A stretch of DNA of 64,000 nt from Cobetia marina (lineage in GTDB: Bacteria > Pseudomonadota > Gammaproteobacteria > Pseudomonadales > Halomonadaceae). Shown here one piece after another: positions 10,146 to 18,956 of the stretch (its first letter is position 1; each line of letters starts with the position of its first letter). The stretch lies in NCBI RefSeq assembly GCF_001720485.1, contig NZ_CP017114.1, positions 1,054,001 through 1,118,000 of the forward strand, in the 5' to 3' direction. Both the position numbers and the translations under genes were made by a program. The notes beneath the pieces were generated by a model, which saw only the letters and a program-made list of their open reading frames with translations, was not told where the DNA came from and ran no database searches.

Positions 10146-10505
10146 ATGAACAAGCTGACTGCTGCACTCATCGCAACTGCCTTTGCACTGCCGACCGCCG
10201 CTGCCTATGCCGATCACCACGAATCCAGCAATACCGGTTCCGCCAATACCGGTGCTCACTCCACCAAGGTAGAGGGTGGCACAGCCGCTGGCCATGAAGG
10301 TGGCATGGTGCAAGACGATGCCGAACGCAATACCGAAAGTGGTTCTGCCAACACCAAGAAGGATTCCATGATGGTGGAAGGCGGGACCGCACAGTCTGAA
10401 TCCGCCAAGCACGGCAAGGTGATGGACGAAGGCGAGGACCACATGGGTGTGAGCCCGGAGTCCGGCTCGGCCAACACTGCCGATGGCAGCATGAAGACCG
10501 AGTGA
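10146..10505 (+). CDS. Secreted repetitive small protein
   Basis: The 119-residue product has a clear Sec signal peptide (MNKLTAALIATAFALPTAAA, cleavage near AYA-DHH). The mature part is hydrophilic and built from degenerate repeats: GSANT followed by (M/T)xVEGGTA occurs twice, and a third SGSANTADGS closes the protein. It is rich in Ser, Gly, Glu and Asp and has no cysteines. A GGAGGA site precedes the ATG at the right distance, and a hairpin follows. I do not recognise a named family; an extracytoplasmic stress or envelope role would be a guess. Confidence 0.8.
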   Translation: MNKLTAALIATAFALPTAAAYADHHESSNTGSANTGAHSTKVEGGTAAGHEGGMVQDDAERNTESGSANTKKDSMMVEGGTAQSESAKHGKVMDEGEDHMGVSPESGSANTADGSMKTE

Positions 10506-10602
10506 ACGTCTTCTGATCCCGAGGATGACTCGGGTACGGCATGATCTCGTGGTGTGTCCGGGCAGGTCGCCAGCACGATCCGTCCGCTGACATCACGGGT
10601 GA

Positions 10603-10639
10603 AACGACAAGCCCCCGCCATTGGCGGGGGCTTGTCGTT
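10603..10639. terminator. Bidirectional terminator, secreted protein / nudE
   Basis: A 17-bp perfect stem (10603-10619 with 10623-10639) pairs AACGACAAGCCCCCGCC with its complement across a 3-nt loop. It lies between two convergent genes. Confidence 0.85.
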
Positions 10640-10686
10640 GTCTGAAGAACAGCGCGAGAGGGCAGGGCCAGGGCACGCCCGACGCC

Positions 10687-11316
10687 TTACCACCAGTCGG
10701 GGCTATGGAGCTCCTCGCCGGCCAGCAGGCGTTCCCTGGCCATGAAGAGGGCGGCGATGGCCCGCGCCTCGTGGAAGTCCTCGCGTGCCAGCAATGCCGG
10801 CAGCTCGTCGAGGCGATGGCGCTCGACGACCAGAGGTTCCGGCTCATCCCCCGGCAGACGCTTCTCGTACAGGTCACGCGCCAGCATGACGTTCATGCGG
10901 TGATCCATGTAGTTGGGTGCCAGGCTCAGTTCGGCCAGCGGCTCGATGTCGTGAGCGCCGAAACCGCACTCCTCCATCAGTTCACGGTTGGCGGCGGTCA
11001 CCGGGTCTTCGCCGGGGTCGATCAGCCCCTTGGGCAGGGTCAGCACGTACTGCTCCGGCCCGGCGGCATATTCACGGATCAGCAGTACGTGATCCGGGTC
11101 TGGCATGGCGACGATCATCACCGCACCATGGCCACCACTCTTGAGACGCTCGAAGCTGCGCGTCGCGCCATTCGAGAAGGTCAGTTCCAGCGCCTCGACG
11201 GTAAACAGCCGCGAGCGAGCCACCTCGCGTCGCGAGTCGATACGGGGGGGGGTCAGCGCGTCTCCATCGGCGTAGTGCCCGATGGTCGAGTGATCGGGGC
11301 GTGGCGCATCATCCAT
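10687..11316 (-). CDS. nudE: ADP compounds hydrolase NudE (Nudix)
   Basis: A Nudix hydrolase of 209 residues that cleaves ADP-ribose, NADH and adenosine-containing dinucleotides in the cytosol. The Nudix box is complete: GLIDPGEDPVTAANRELMEE fits Gx5Ex7REUxEExGU. The lead-in ...EYAAGPEQYVLTLPKG and the ...LSLAPNYMDHRMNVMLA segment after it match NudE. The ATG at 11316 has a GAGGA site. It is divergent from yrfG, the usual gammaproteobacterial neighbour. Confidence 0.92.
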   Translation of the reverse strand: MDDAPRPDHSTIGHYADGDALTPPRIDSRREVARSRLFTVEALELTFSNGATRSFERLKSGGHGAVMIVAMPDPDHVLLIREYAAGPEQYVLTLPKGLIDPGEDPVTAANRELMEECGFGAHDIEPLAELSLAPNYMDHRMNVMLARDLYEKRLPGDEPEPLVVERHRLDELPALLAREDFHEARAIAALFMARERLLAGEELHSPDWW

Positions 11317-11531
11317 CGGAAGTCCTCAAGGCAGAGATCAAGAAGCGGGCGCCGGGCAGGCGGTCATGCCCGAGCATCGAGCTGTCGCGCCCATCGTGGC
11401 AGGCTGTGCCGGGCAGGGCAATTGTCGTGAGCTTGCCGGCATCGCTGATGTCCCATGTGGGCACATGCGCAGCGCAGGACCATGCTTTACACTATACAAC
11501 CCCAAATTCCCCGCCGGCTGACAGACTACCG

Positions 11532-12221
11532 ATGATTGACTGGACCACGATCGACACCGTGCTGCTCGACATGGATGGCACCTTGCTGGACCTGCATTTC
11601 GACAGCCACTTCTGGCTGGAGCACCTGCCACGCCGCTACTGTGAGCTGCATCGTCTCGATAGCGCGCTGCAGGCGGACCTCAAGGCGCGCATCATCAGCG
11701 AATCCGGCACGCTCAACTGGTACAGCCTCGATTACTGGAGCCGCGAGCTGAAGCTGGATGTTGTCGCGCTCAAGCGTGAGGTGCAGCATCTGATCGGGTA
11801 TCGCCACGAGGCAGAGGACTTTCTCGCCTGGCTACGGGATCAACCGCAGCGCGTGGTACTGGCGACCAACGCGGACCGTCACGGGATCGAGCTCAAGTTC
11901 GGTCTGACCGGCATGGGCGATTACTTCGATGCCGTCGTCTCCTCGGCGGATCTCGGACACGCCAAGGAGGAGCAGGCCTTCTGGCATCGGCTCAACGAGA
12001 TCGAGCCCTTCGAGCCGGCACGTACCCTGTTCATCGATGACAATCCCCAGGTGCTGGAGAGTGCGCGCACCTACGGTATCGCGCATCTGCTGGGCGTGCG
12101 TCAGCCGGACTCGAAGCGCGAAGCGCGTGACTTCGAGCACGTGCACGGACTGGACGGCTTTGCCGTGCTGACGGCGGGTGGCGGCCTTCATCTGGAACAC
12201 GAGGAGCGCAAGGAGTCTTGA
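11532..12221 (+). CDS. yrfG: GMP/IMP nucleotidase YrfG (HAD family)
   Basis: A HAD-superfamily phosphatase of 229 residues. Motif I is DMDGTLLDL near the N-terminus, motif II is LATNAD, and the motif III/IV region contains FIDDN. The opening MIDWTTIDTVLLDMDG and FWLEHLPRRY match YrfG, which hydrolyses purine nucleoside monophosphates. The open frame runs further upstream, but ATG 11532 gives the family N-terminus. Its stop overlaps the hslR start by one base (TGATG), so the two are translationally coupled. Confidence 0.92.
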   Translation: MIDWTTIDTVLLDMDGTLLDLHFDSHFWLEHLPRRYCELHRLDSALQADLKARIISESGTLNWYSLDYWSRELKLDVVALKREVQHLIGYRHEAEDFLAWLRDQPQRVVLATNADRHGIELKFGLTGMGDYFDAVVSSADLGHAKEEQAFWHRLNEIEPFEPARTLFIDDNPQVLESARTYGIAHLLGVRQPDSKREARDFEHVHGLDGFAVLTAGGGLHLEHEERKES

Positions 12222-12613
12222 TGAGTGACCAGGTACGCATCGACAAGTGGCTATGGGCGGCGCGATTCTTCAAGACGCGCGGCATGGCCAAGAAAGCCAT
12301 TGAAGGTGGCAAGATCCAGTACAACGGCAGCAAGGTGAAGACGTCCAAGACCGTCGAGGTCGGCGCCTTGATCGAAGTGCCGCAAGGTTGGGATCGGCTG
12401 GTGGTCGAAGTGCTGGCACTCAGCGACCAGCGCCGTGGCGCCCCCCAGGCGCAGGCACTCTATCAGGAGACGCAGGAGTCGCGTGCGCGCCGCGAACGGG
12501 AGGCCGAGGTGCGTCGCCTTGGCAATCAGGGCATGAGCCCGCCCGTGGGACGTCCCGACAAGAAGCAGCGGCGCAGCATCCACCGCTTCCAGCGCCAGGA
12601 TTCCGAAAGCTGA
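12221..12613 (+). CDS. hslR: Heat-shock protein 15 (S4 RNA-binding)
   Basis: Hsp15 rescues stalled 50S subunits carrying peptidyl-tRNA. The 130-residue product begins MSDQVRIDKWLWAARFFKTR, the S4 RNA-binding fold diagnostic of HslR, and ends in a very basic tail (GRPDKKQRRSIHRFQRQ). The start at 12221 overlaps the yrfG stop by one base. An in-frame TTG just upstream is less likely. The hslR-hslO order downstream is conserved. Confidence 0.94.
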   Translation: MSDQVRIDKWLWAARFFKTRGMAKKAIEGGKIQYNGSKVKTSKTVEVGALIEVPQGWDRLVVEVLALSDQRRGAPQAQALYQETQESRARREREAEVRRLGNQGMSPPVGRPDKKQRRSIHRFQRQDSES

Positions 12614-12742
12614 CGACACAGGCTCTCGCCACCCTTGCGGGGGGAAAGCCTGTGGACGTCACGTTGATACTTACCCAATTCATGACGCACGGCCCGGCCT
12701 TCGGTGCTGAAGCCGAGGCAGGCCTGCGTCGTCGCCGAGGTT

Positions 12743-12787
12743 CATCGCTGCCACCAGCTCGTGGTCCACGAGCTGGTGGCAGCGATG
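12743..12787. repeat. 45-bp near-perfect palindrome before hslO
   Basis: Bases 12743-12764 are exactly complementary to 12766-12787, leaving a single central base. The RNA would fold into a stem of about 20 bp with a small loop. No T-run follows, so it is not a standard terminator. It ends 10 bases before the hslO ribosome binding site (GAGGAG, 12797-12802). Confidence 0.9.
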
Positions 12788-12808
12788 GCTCGGTTCGAGG
12801 AGCCCCCA

Positions 12809-13750
12809 ATGAGTGATCACGACATGCAAGACCCTGACAAGCAAGCCGGCGACGCCCACGAAGAGACGGCGCCGAATTTCGATCAGATCCAGCGATTCCT
12901 GTTCGACGCCACCAATGTGCGCGGCGAGATCGTCACCCTGGACAAGGCCTATGCCGAAGTCCTTGATCGTCATGCCTATCCCCAGGCCATCTCGCGCCAG
13001 CTGGGCGAGATGCTGGCAGCGGTGGCGCTGCTGACCGAGACCATCAAGCTGGATGGCACCATGACACTGGAAGTGCGTGGCACGGGGATCGTGCGTCAGC
13101 TGATGGCCGAGTCCAATCCCGGCGGTGAGCTGCGTGCCATTGCCCGTCTCAGTGACGAGGAAGTGCTGCCGACCGATGAAGCCACGCTGCAGGCTCTGGT
13201 GGGGCAGGGGCAGATCGTCATCACGCTGGACCCGCGTGACGGCAAGCGTTACCAGGGGATCGTGGCGATCGATCAGGACAGCCTCGCCGGCTGCCTGGAA
13301 AGCTACTTCAGTCAGTCCGAGCAGCTGCCGACGCGTCTGTGGTTGATGGCCGATGCACAGCGTGCCGGTGGCGTGATGCTCCAGCAGCTGCCTGACGACG
13401 ATGCCAACAAGGACCCCGATGCCTGGGAGCGAGTCGTCCATCTCGCCGACACCCTCAAGGCCGAAGAACTGCTGGTGCTTGATCAGCAGGACGTGCTGCA
13501 CCGTCTCTATCACGAAGAGACCGTGCGCATCTTCGAACCCAAGGCGCTGCGGTTCGGTTGTACCTGTTCTCGTGAGCGTCTCGGCGCGGCACTGCACAGC
13601 ATCGCCGCGGACGAATTGCGCCAGATCGTCGCTGAACATGGTGAGCTGGCCACGCAATGCCACTTCTGCCATACCCGGTATTCCTTCAATGCCGCGGAAG
13701 TCGAAGCCATCATCGAAGACCCGGCCGCAGGCAGCCCGATCGTCCACTGA
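12809..13750 (+). CDS. hslO: Redox-regulated chaperone Hsp33
   Basis: Hsp33 is a cytosolic holdase activated by oxidation of a zinc site. The product is 313 residues. The C-terminal zinc-binding cysteines are present as CTC (Cys251, Cys253) and CHFC (Cys284, Cys287). The N-terminal [20 protein letters not shown] matches the family. ATG 12809 has a GAGGAG site; the open frame upstream runs through a palindrome and is not coding. It follows hslR after a 195-bp gap. Confidence 0.96.
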   Translation: MSDHDMQDPDKQAGDAHEETAPNFDQIQRFLFDATNVRGEIVTLDKAYAEVLDRHAYPQAISRQLGEMLAAVALLTETIKLDGTMTLEVRGTGIVRQLMAESNPGGELRAIARLSDEEVLPTDEATLQALVGQGQIVITLDPRDGKRYQGIVAIDQDSLAGCLESYFSQSEQLPTRLWLMADAQRAGGVMLQQLPDDDANKDPDAWERVVHLADTLKAEELLVLDQQDVLHRLYHEETVRIFEPKALRFGCTCSRERLGAALHSIAADELRQIVAEHGELATQCHFCHTRYSFNAAEVEAIIEDPAAGSPIVH

Positions 13751-14216
13751 GTCCAGCAATCGCGCTGGCGCCAGCGCGGCCTGTTGGCCTGCCTTGCGTC
13801 AGCTCGGGCAGTGTTGGCCGAAGTCTCGAGCGTAGGCTGTCGATGCGCAGCAGCTGTCGATGGGCAGGCGCTGTCGACGATGGGCAGGAGGGGCAGGAGT
13901 GCAGGAGGGACGCACATCATGAGGCCAGCGGCAGGGGGGCAGCCGAGCGATGTGAAATTGTCGGACATTTCGCGTCTCGAGTGTCAGTCAATGCGCTGTC
14001 GGGCGTTGCAGCAATCAGCGTTTCCGCCCGAGTCCCTTTTTGCCATAATGCCTTGCCAGTACGGGGCTGGACGCTCCGTTGCGGCAACATGGCCTGTAGG
14101 CCATGGTCGATTCCGGCAGCATCGTTCGATACCCCAAAATAAGCCTGCGGCATGTACCGCCGGCATCTGGCAAGAGCCATCAAGAGAGAGGGCGGCCCTG
14201 AGCCGCGGAGACGCGA
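13751..14216. other. Spacer between hslO and pckA with a 17-bp repeat
   Basis: No gene is evident in this 466-bp spacer. Bases 13836-13888 carry three degenerate units of about 17 bp (GCTGTCGATGGGCAGGC type). The rest should contain the pckA promoter; I could not pick it with confidence. Confidence 0.55.
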
Positions 14217-15776
14217 ATGAGCAAGCATCAAGACAGTGCGGTGACCACTCACACCAATCTCAGCAGCGCAGAGCTGATCGAGCTGGCAGTGGCTCGCGGC
14301 GAAGGACGTCTGGCCGACAACGGCGCGCTGGTCGTGGAGACGGGGGCTCGCAGTGGTCGCTCCCCGAACGACCGCTTCATCGTCGATGAGCCGTCCACCT
14401 CGGACGCCATTGACTGGGGAAGCGTCAACCGCCCGTTCAGTCCTGAGCGTTTCGACGCGCTGTGGGACCGGGTCGAGGACTACCTCGGTGCGCAGACAAG
14501 CTTCGTGTCCGAACTGCACGTCGGCGCCGATCTCGAGCATTACCTGCCGATTCGTGTCACCACGGAAACGGCATGGCACAACCTGTTCGCGCGTACCATG
14601 TTCGTGCGTCCGGACAGCTTCAATGCCAAGGACAAGAGCGAGTGGACCATCCTCAACGCGCCGCACTTCGTGTGTGAGCCCGAGCGCGATGGCACCAACT
14701 CCGATGGCGTGGTGCTGATCAACTTCGCACGTCGTCGCGTTCTGCTGGCTGGCATGCGCTATGCCGGCGAGATGAAGAAGGCAATGTTCTCGGTGCAGAA
14801 CTTCCTGCTGCCGGAAAAGGACGTGCTGCCGATGCATTGCTCCGCCAATGTCGGTGATGACGGCGAGACCACGCTGTTCTTCGGTCTTTCCGGCACCGGC
14901 AAGACCACTCTGTCCGCCGATCCGGCGCGCCATCTGATCGGCGATGACGAGCACGGCTGGGGCGAAGGCACCGTCTTCAACATCGAAGGGGGCTGCTACG
15001 CCAAGTGCATCGACCTCTCCGAGAAGAACGAGCCGGTCATCTGGAATGCCATCAAGTTCGGCGCCGTGCTGGAAAACGTGGTGCTGGACGACCGTCGCGG
15101 TGCGGATTACGGCGACGACACTCTCAGCCAGAACTCGCGTGCGGCCTACCCGCTGGAGCACATCGAGAAGCGCGTGCCGGAAAATCGTGCCGGTGAGCCG
15201 AATGCCATCGTCTTCCTGACCTGCGACATGTCCGGTGTGCTGCCTCCGGTGTCCGTGCTCAGCAAGCAGGCGGCCGCCTATCACTTCCTGTCCGGCTACA
15301 CCGCCAAGGTCGGCTCCACCGAGATGGGCTCCACCGCCGGTCTCGAGGCGACCTTCTCCACCTGCTTCGGCGCGCCGTTCTTCCCGCGCCCGGCGCGTGA
15401 GTACGCGGATCTGCTGATCAAGCGCATCGAGGCGTTCGGCTCGCGCGTCTATCTGGTCAACACCGGCTGGACCGGTGGTGCCTACGGAGAGGGCGGCTCA
15501 CGCTTCTCCATCCCGACCACCCGCAGCATCATCAGCGCGATCCAGAACGGCGCACTCGCCGATATCGAGACGCGTCACATCGACGTGCTCAACCTGGATG
15601 TGCCGGTGCGTGTGCCGGGTGTCGATTCCAGCCTGCTCGACCCGCGCGAGACCTGGGAAGACCGCGCTGCCTATGACAGCAAGGCGCGTGACCTGTCCGC
15701 CAAGTTCGTCGAGAACTTCAAGAAGTTCGCCGGAGTGGATGAGGCGATCATCGCGGCGGGCCCGGCGCTGGTCTGA
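14217..15776 (+). CDS. pckA: Phosphoenolpyruvate carboxykinase (ATP)
   Basis: PckA converts oxaloacetate and ATP to phosphoenolpyruvate, CO2 and ADP, the entry to gluconeogenesis. The product is 519 residues, in the range of ATP-type enzymes. Visible signatures are [15 protein letters not shown] near the N-terminus and the kinase-1a P-loop [11 protein letters not shown], followed by LIGDDEHGW (kinase-2 metal-binding region). ATG 14217 has a GGAG site. It would be needed when acetyl-CoA from sulfonates is the carbon source, though it is not part of that cluster. Confidence 0.96.
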   Translation: MSKHQDSAVTTHTNLSSAELIELAVARGEGRLADNGALVVETGARSGRSPNDRFIVDEPSTSDAIDWGSVNRPFSPERFDALWDRVEDYLGAQTSFVSELHVGADLEHYLPIRVTTETAWHNLFARTMFVRPDSFNAKDKSEWTILNAPHFVCEPERDGTNSDGVVLINFARRRVLLAGMRYAGEMKKAMFSVQNFLLPEKDVLPMHCSANVGDDGETTLFFGLSGTGKTTLSADPARHLIGDDEHGWGEGTVFNIEGGCYAKCIDLSEKNEPVIWNAIKFGAVLENVVLDDRRGADYGDDTLSQNSRAAYPLEHIEKRVPENRAGEPNAIVFLTCDMSGVLPPVSVLSKQAAAYHFLSGYTAKVGSTEMGSTAGLEATFSTCFGAPFFPRPAREYADLLIKRIEAFGSRVYLVNTGWTGGAYGEGGSRFSIPTTRSIISAIQNGALADIETRHIDVLNLDVPVRVPGVDSSLLDPRETWEDRAAYDSKARDLSAKFVENFKKFAGVDEAIIAAGPALV

Positions 15777-15803
15777 TCGACCGCCGTTCTCGCGATACGC
15801 CAG

Positions 15804-15845
15804 ATGAAAACGCCTCGCTCGGGTGACCGAGCGAGGCGTTTTCAT
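15804..15845. terminator. Bidirectional terminator after pckA
   Basis: An 18-bp perfect stem (15804-15821 with 15828-15845) with a 6-nt loop has A and T runs on its flanks, between pckA and the convergent transglycosylase gene. Confidence 0.9.
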
Positions 15846-15897
15846 GTCCGGACAGCGATGACACCGCCTTCGGATCACGGCTGCGACATGGCGTGGC

Positions 15898-16767
15898 TCA
15901 GGGGCTGCCACCGGCGGCCAGAGAGCGACTGGCAGGCGCATCCAGCGCCTCTTCGTCTGACAGCGGGTTGCCGGTGGTATTGGCGCTCAGGATGGCCTCC
16001 GTCGCCAAGGCGTCCTGTGGTGCCATCCTGCGCTCGTCGTGGGCCGTATCAGGAGGCTCGGGCATGTTCTCTCCGGGCATTTCACTGTCCGGCAGGCGCT
16101 CGGCGACGAAGGGAGCGGGGGCCTGATACCACCAGCGGGTGGTCCAGGCGCGCATCACCCGTTCCGGGTACCAGGTCTTGCCGAGGCTGCCATTGTAGCG
16201 GGCCAGTGCATCGGTGATGTCGCCCTTCTCACGCTTGAGGTAGTGGGCGAGGATGGTGGCGCCGTAGCGCAGGCTGGTGTCCTGGTCGAGCAGGTTGTCG
16301 CCCGGCTCGCCGATCTCGCGCTTCCAGAATGGCATCACCTGCATCAGCCCTCGCGCGCCGGCATGGGATACCGCCGTCGGCTTGAAGGCGCTTTCCACCT
16401 GGATCACGGCCAGAATCAGCTCCGGTGCCAGCCCCGTGCGGGTGGCTTCGCGGCGGATCTTGCGCAGCAGGTCGATCCGGGCGGCGCGATCGGGCATGTA
16501 GCGCTCCAGACGCTGCTGCATGCTCAGCACCCAGTGCAGGGCATCGATGGGGTCGTCGAAGGCTTCAGGCTCTGCCAGCGCTTCTCTCAGGCTTTCACGC
16601 AGTGCCGGAGAGAGGCCGTGCTCGGGGATGGCGGCCGCAGCATGGAGGGGCGCGCTCTGCAGCATGGCTACCATGCTGCCCACCACGAGACAGGCTGCTC
16701 CCGCCAGGTGGCGGAGCAGGCGTTGATGGTGTGGAGTACGAGCGCCTTCGGGGCGTGGTGTGGTCAT
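15898..16767 (-). CDS. Lytic transglycosylase, SLT domain
   Basis: From ATG 16767 the product is 289 residues with an N-terminal hydrophobic signal (HLAGAACLVVGSMVAMLQ) and likely cleavage after HAAA, so it acts in the periplasm. The SLT domain contains the catalytic glutamate in IQVESAFKPTAVSHAGARG followed by LMQVMPFW. The third in-frame ATG was chosen because it has an AGGGA site 7 bases away; those at 16791 and 16839 have none. The last 60 residues are an acidic low-complexity tail. Family: soluble-lytic-transglycosylase-like peptidoglycan cleavage enzyme. Confidence 0.88.
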   Translation of the reverse strand: MTTPRPEGARTPHHQRLLRHLAGAACLVVGSMVAMLQSAPLHAAAAIPEHGLSPALRESLREALAEPEAFDDPIDALHWVLSMQQRLERYMPDRAARIDLLRKIRREATRTGLAPELILAVIQVESAFKPTAVSHAGARGLMQVMPFWKREIGEPGDNLLDQDTSLRYGATILAHYLKREKGDITDALARYNGSLGKTWYPERVMRAWTTRWWYQAPAPFVAERLPDSEMPGENMPEPPDTAHDERRMAPQDALATEAILSANTTGNPLSDEEALDAPASRSLAAGGSP

Positions 16768-16855
16768 GCGCAGTCCCTGCGTATCGGTCATGCCGGCATT
16801 ATGCCGTGTTCGCGGCGTTGACGTTAATGACCCGGTCAATCAGCCGCCTGAAACG

Positions 16856-16893
16856 ACGACAGCCCGCCCCCCGAGAGGGAGGCGGGCTGTCGT
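16856..16893. terminator. Terminator hairpin downstream of proS
   Basis: A 13-bp stem (16856-16868 with 16881-16893) pairs ACGACAGCCCGCC with its complement. It lies 40 bp past the proS stop and could also affect the region upstream of the transglycosylase. Confidence 0.75.
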
Positions 16894-16932
16894 GCTTCGC
16901 GTCAAGGAAGCACCCTGGGCGGCGCCTGAGGC

Positions 16933-18663
16933 TTACTTGCCGCTGCGCTCGGCCAGGAAGTCCATCAGGTTGTCGACGGGGACCATGGTCGCGTCCGCGT
17001 CCGTGCGGCCCTTGTACTCATACTCGCCGTTGTCGAGACCGCGATCACCGATCACCAGACGATGCGGAATGCCCAGCAGTTCGCCATCGGCGAACTTGTT
17101 GCCCGGACGCAGATCACGATCATCCAGCAGGACATCGTAGCCTGCGGCGGTCAGCGCCTGATAGACACGCTCGGAGGTCTCGCTGACGCGCACGGACTTG
17201 TGGGCATTCATCGGCACGATGGCGATCTGGAAGGGCGCGATGGCTTCCGGCAGCACGATGCCGCCCTTGTCGTTGCCCTGTTCGATGGCCGCGGCCACCA
17301 CGCGGGTCACGCCGATGCCGTAGCAGCCCATCCACAGCGGCTTGGCCTTGCCGTTCTCGTCGAGCACGGTGGCGTTCATGGCATCGGAGTACTTGGTGCC
17401 CAGCTGGAAGATATGACCCACCTCGATACCGCGCGCGATGTCGATCACGCCGTGACCGTCCGGTGACGGGTCACCCGCGACGACATTGCGGATGTCGGCG
17501 ACTTCCGGCAGCGGCAGGTCGCGCTCCCAGTTGAGGCCGAAGTGGTGCTTGCCTTCGATGTTGGCACCGGCACCGAAGTCGCTCATCAGAGCGACGCTGC
17601 GATCGATGATGATCGGCATCTCGAGTCCCACCGGACCCAGCGAGCCGAAGCCGGCGCCGACGGCGGCACGCACTTCCTCGTCGCTGGCCATGGTCAGCGG
17701 CTCGGCGACCTGTGGCAGGTGTTCGGCCTTGATCTCGTTGAGCTCGTGATCACCGCGTACCATCAGCGCGACCAGCCCTCCCTCGACACCTTCGGCCGCC
17801 TTGACGATCAGCGTCTTGACGGTCTTCTCGATGGCCAGGCCATGCTGCTCGACGAGGGCGGCGATGGTCTTGGCATTCGGTGTATCGACCAGCTGCATGT
17901 CCTGAGTCGGTGCGGCGCGTTGCGGTGTCTCGCCCAGCGGTGCGGGCAGAGCCTCGCACTTCTCGATGTTGGCAGCGAAGTCGGAGTCGGTAGAGAAGGC
18001 GATGGCGTCTTCTCCGGAATCGGCCAGCACGTGGAATTCGTGGGAGCCGGTACCACCGATGGAGCCGTTGTCGGCGATGACGGGGCGGAAGTCGAGACCC
18101 AGGCGCGTGAAGATGCGCACATAGGTGTCGTACATCACCTGATAGGTGTCCTTGAGCGAGTCTTCGCTCAGGTGGAAGGAATAGGCATCCTTCATGATGA
18201 ACTCACGGGAGCGCATCACACCGAAGCGCGGACGAATCTCGTCACGGAACTTGGTCTGGATCTGATAGAAGTTGGCCGGCAGCTGCTTGTAGCTGTTCAG
18301 CTCGCGACGCGCGAGGTCGGTGATGACTTCCTCGTGGGTCGGGCCGACGCAGTAGTCGCGCTGATGACGATCAACGACACGCAGCAGCTCCGGGCCGTAC
18401 TGTTCCCAGCGACCGGATTCCTGCCAGAGCTCGGCAGGTTGCACGGCGGGCATCAGCACTTCCTGGCCGCCGGCGCGGTCCATCTCTTCACGGACGATGC
18501 GCTCGACCTTGCGCATGGTGCGCAGACCCAGCGGCATCCAGGTGTAGAGCCCGGAGGTCAGGCGACGAATGAAGCCGGCACGCAGCATCAGCTGGTGGCT
18601 TATGACTTCAGCATCGGACGGGGTTTCCTTGAGAGTGGAAATCAGCAGTTGACTGGCACGCAT
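16933..18663 (-). CDS. proS: Prolyl-tRNA synthetase
   Basis: A class II synthetase of 576 residues that charges tRNA-Pro. The N-terminus [19 protein letters not shown] and the segments [14 protein letters not shown] and [16 protein letters not shown] are the bacterial ProS core. The long insertion between residues 230 and 390 is the editing domain of bacterial-type ProRS. Motif 3 GCYGIGVTR is present. ATG 18663 is preferred over an upstream in-frame ATG at 18711 because it gives the family N-terminus. Confidence 0.96.
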   Translation of the reverse strand: MRASQLLISTLKETPSDAEVISHQLMLRAGFIRRLTSGLYTWMPLGLRTMRKVERIVREEMDRAGGQEVLMPAVQPAELWQESGRWEQYGPELLRVVDRHQRDYCVGPTHEEVITDLARRELNSYKQLPANFYQIQTKFRDEIRPRFGVMRSREFIMKDAYSFHLSEDSLKDTYQVMYDTYVRIFTRLGLDFRPVIADNGSIGGTGSHEFHVLADSGEDAIAFSTDSDFAANIEKCEALPAPLGETPQRAAPTQDMQLVDTPNAKTIAALVEQHGLAIEKTVKTLIVKAAEGVEGGLVALMVRGDHELNEIKAEHLPQVAEPLTMASDEEVRAAVGAGFGSLGPVGLEMPIIIDRSVALMSDFGAGANIEGKHHFGLNWERDLPLPEVADIRNVVAGDPSPDGHGVIDIARGIEVGHIFQLGTKYSDAMNATVLDENGKAKPLWMGCYGIGVTRVVAAAIEQGNDKGGIVLPEAIAPFQIAIVPMNAHKSVRVSETSERVYQALTAAGYDVLLDDRDLRPGNKFADGELLGIPHRLVIGDRGLDNGEYEYKGRTDADATMVPVDNLMDFLAERSGK

Positions 18664-18956
18664 GGGCTCAGCGATCCCTCGACTTGTCGCTTTGATCGGT
18701 ACGCTTCGCAATCGCGAAGCAAGAACAGGCAGGACTTCGGCACGCCAACGGCGGGCGTATCAGCGAAGCAGACTGGGGGCATTGTACTGCCGCGAGGCTT
18801 TGTGGAGCAAAGTGCTGCGACAGACTGGAAAAAAGTGCGCCGGCCTGCCGATACTGGTGCAGGGCGCAGGGCGTCCTGTGTCAGAGGCATGAGGGCACTG
18901 CAGGACGAAGACTGCCTCGTCAGGTGACGGGGAGGGTCGCTCAAGGAGAGGTGGAC

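Noticed and set aside
11301..11531. N-terminal extension of YrfG by 77 residues
   Set aside because: The extension overlaps the nudE start region and has no family similarity; ATG 11532 matches the YrfG N-terminus.
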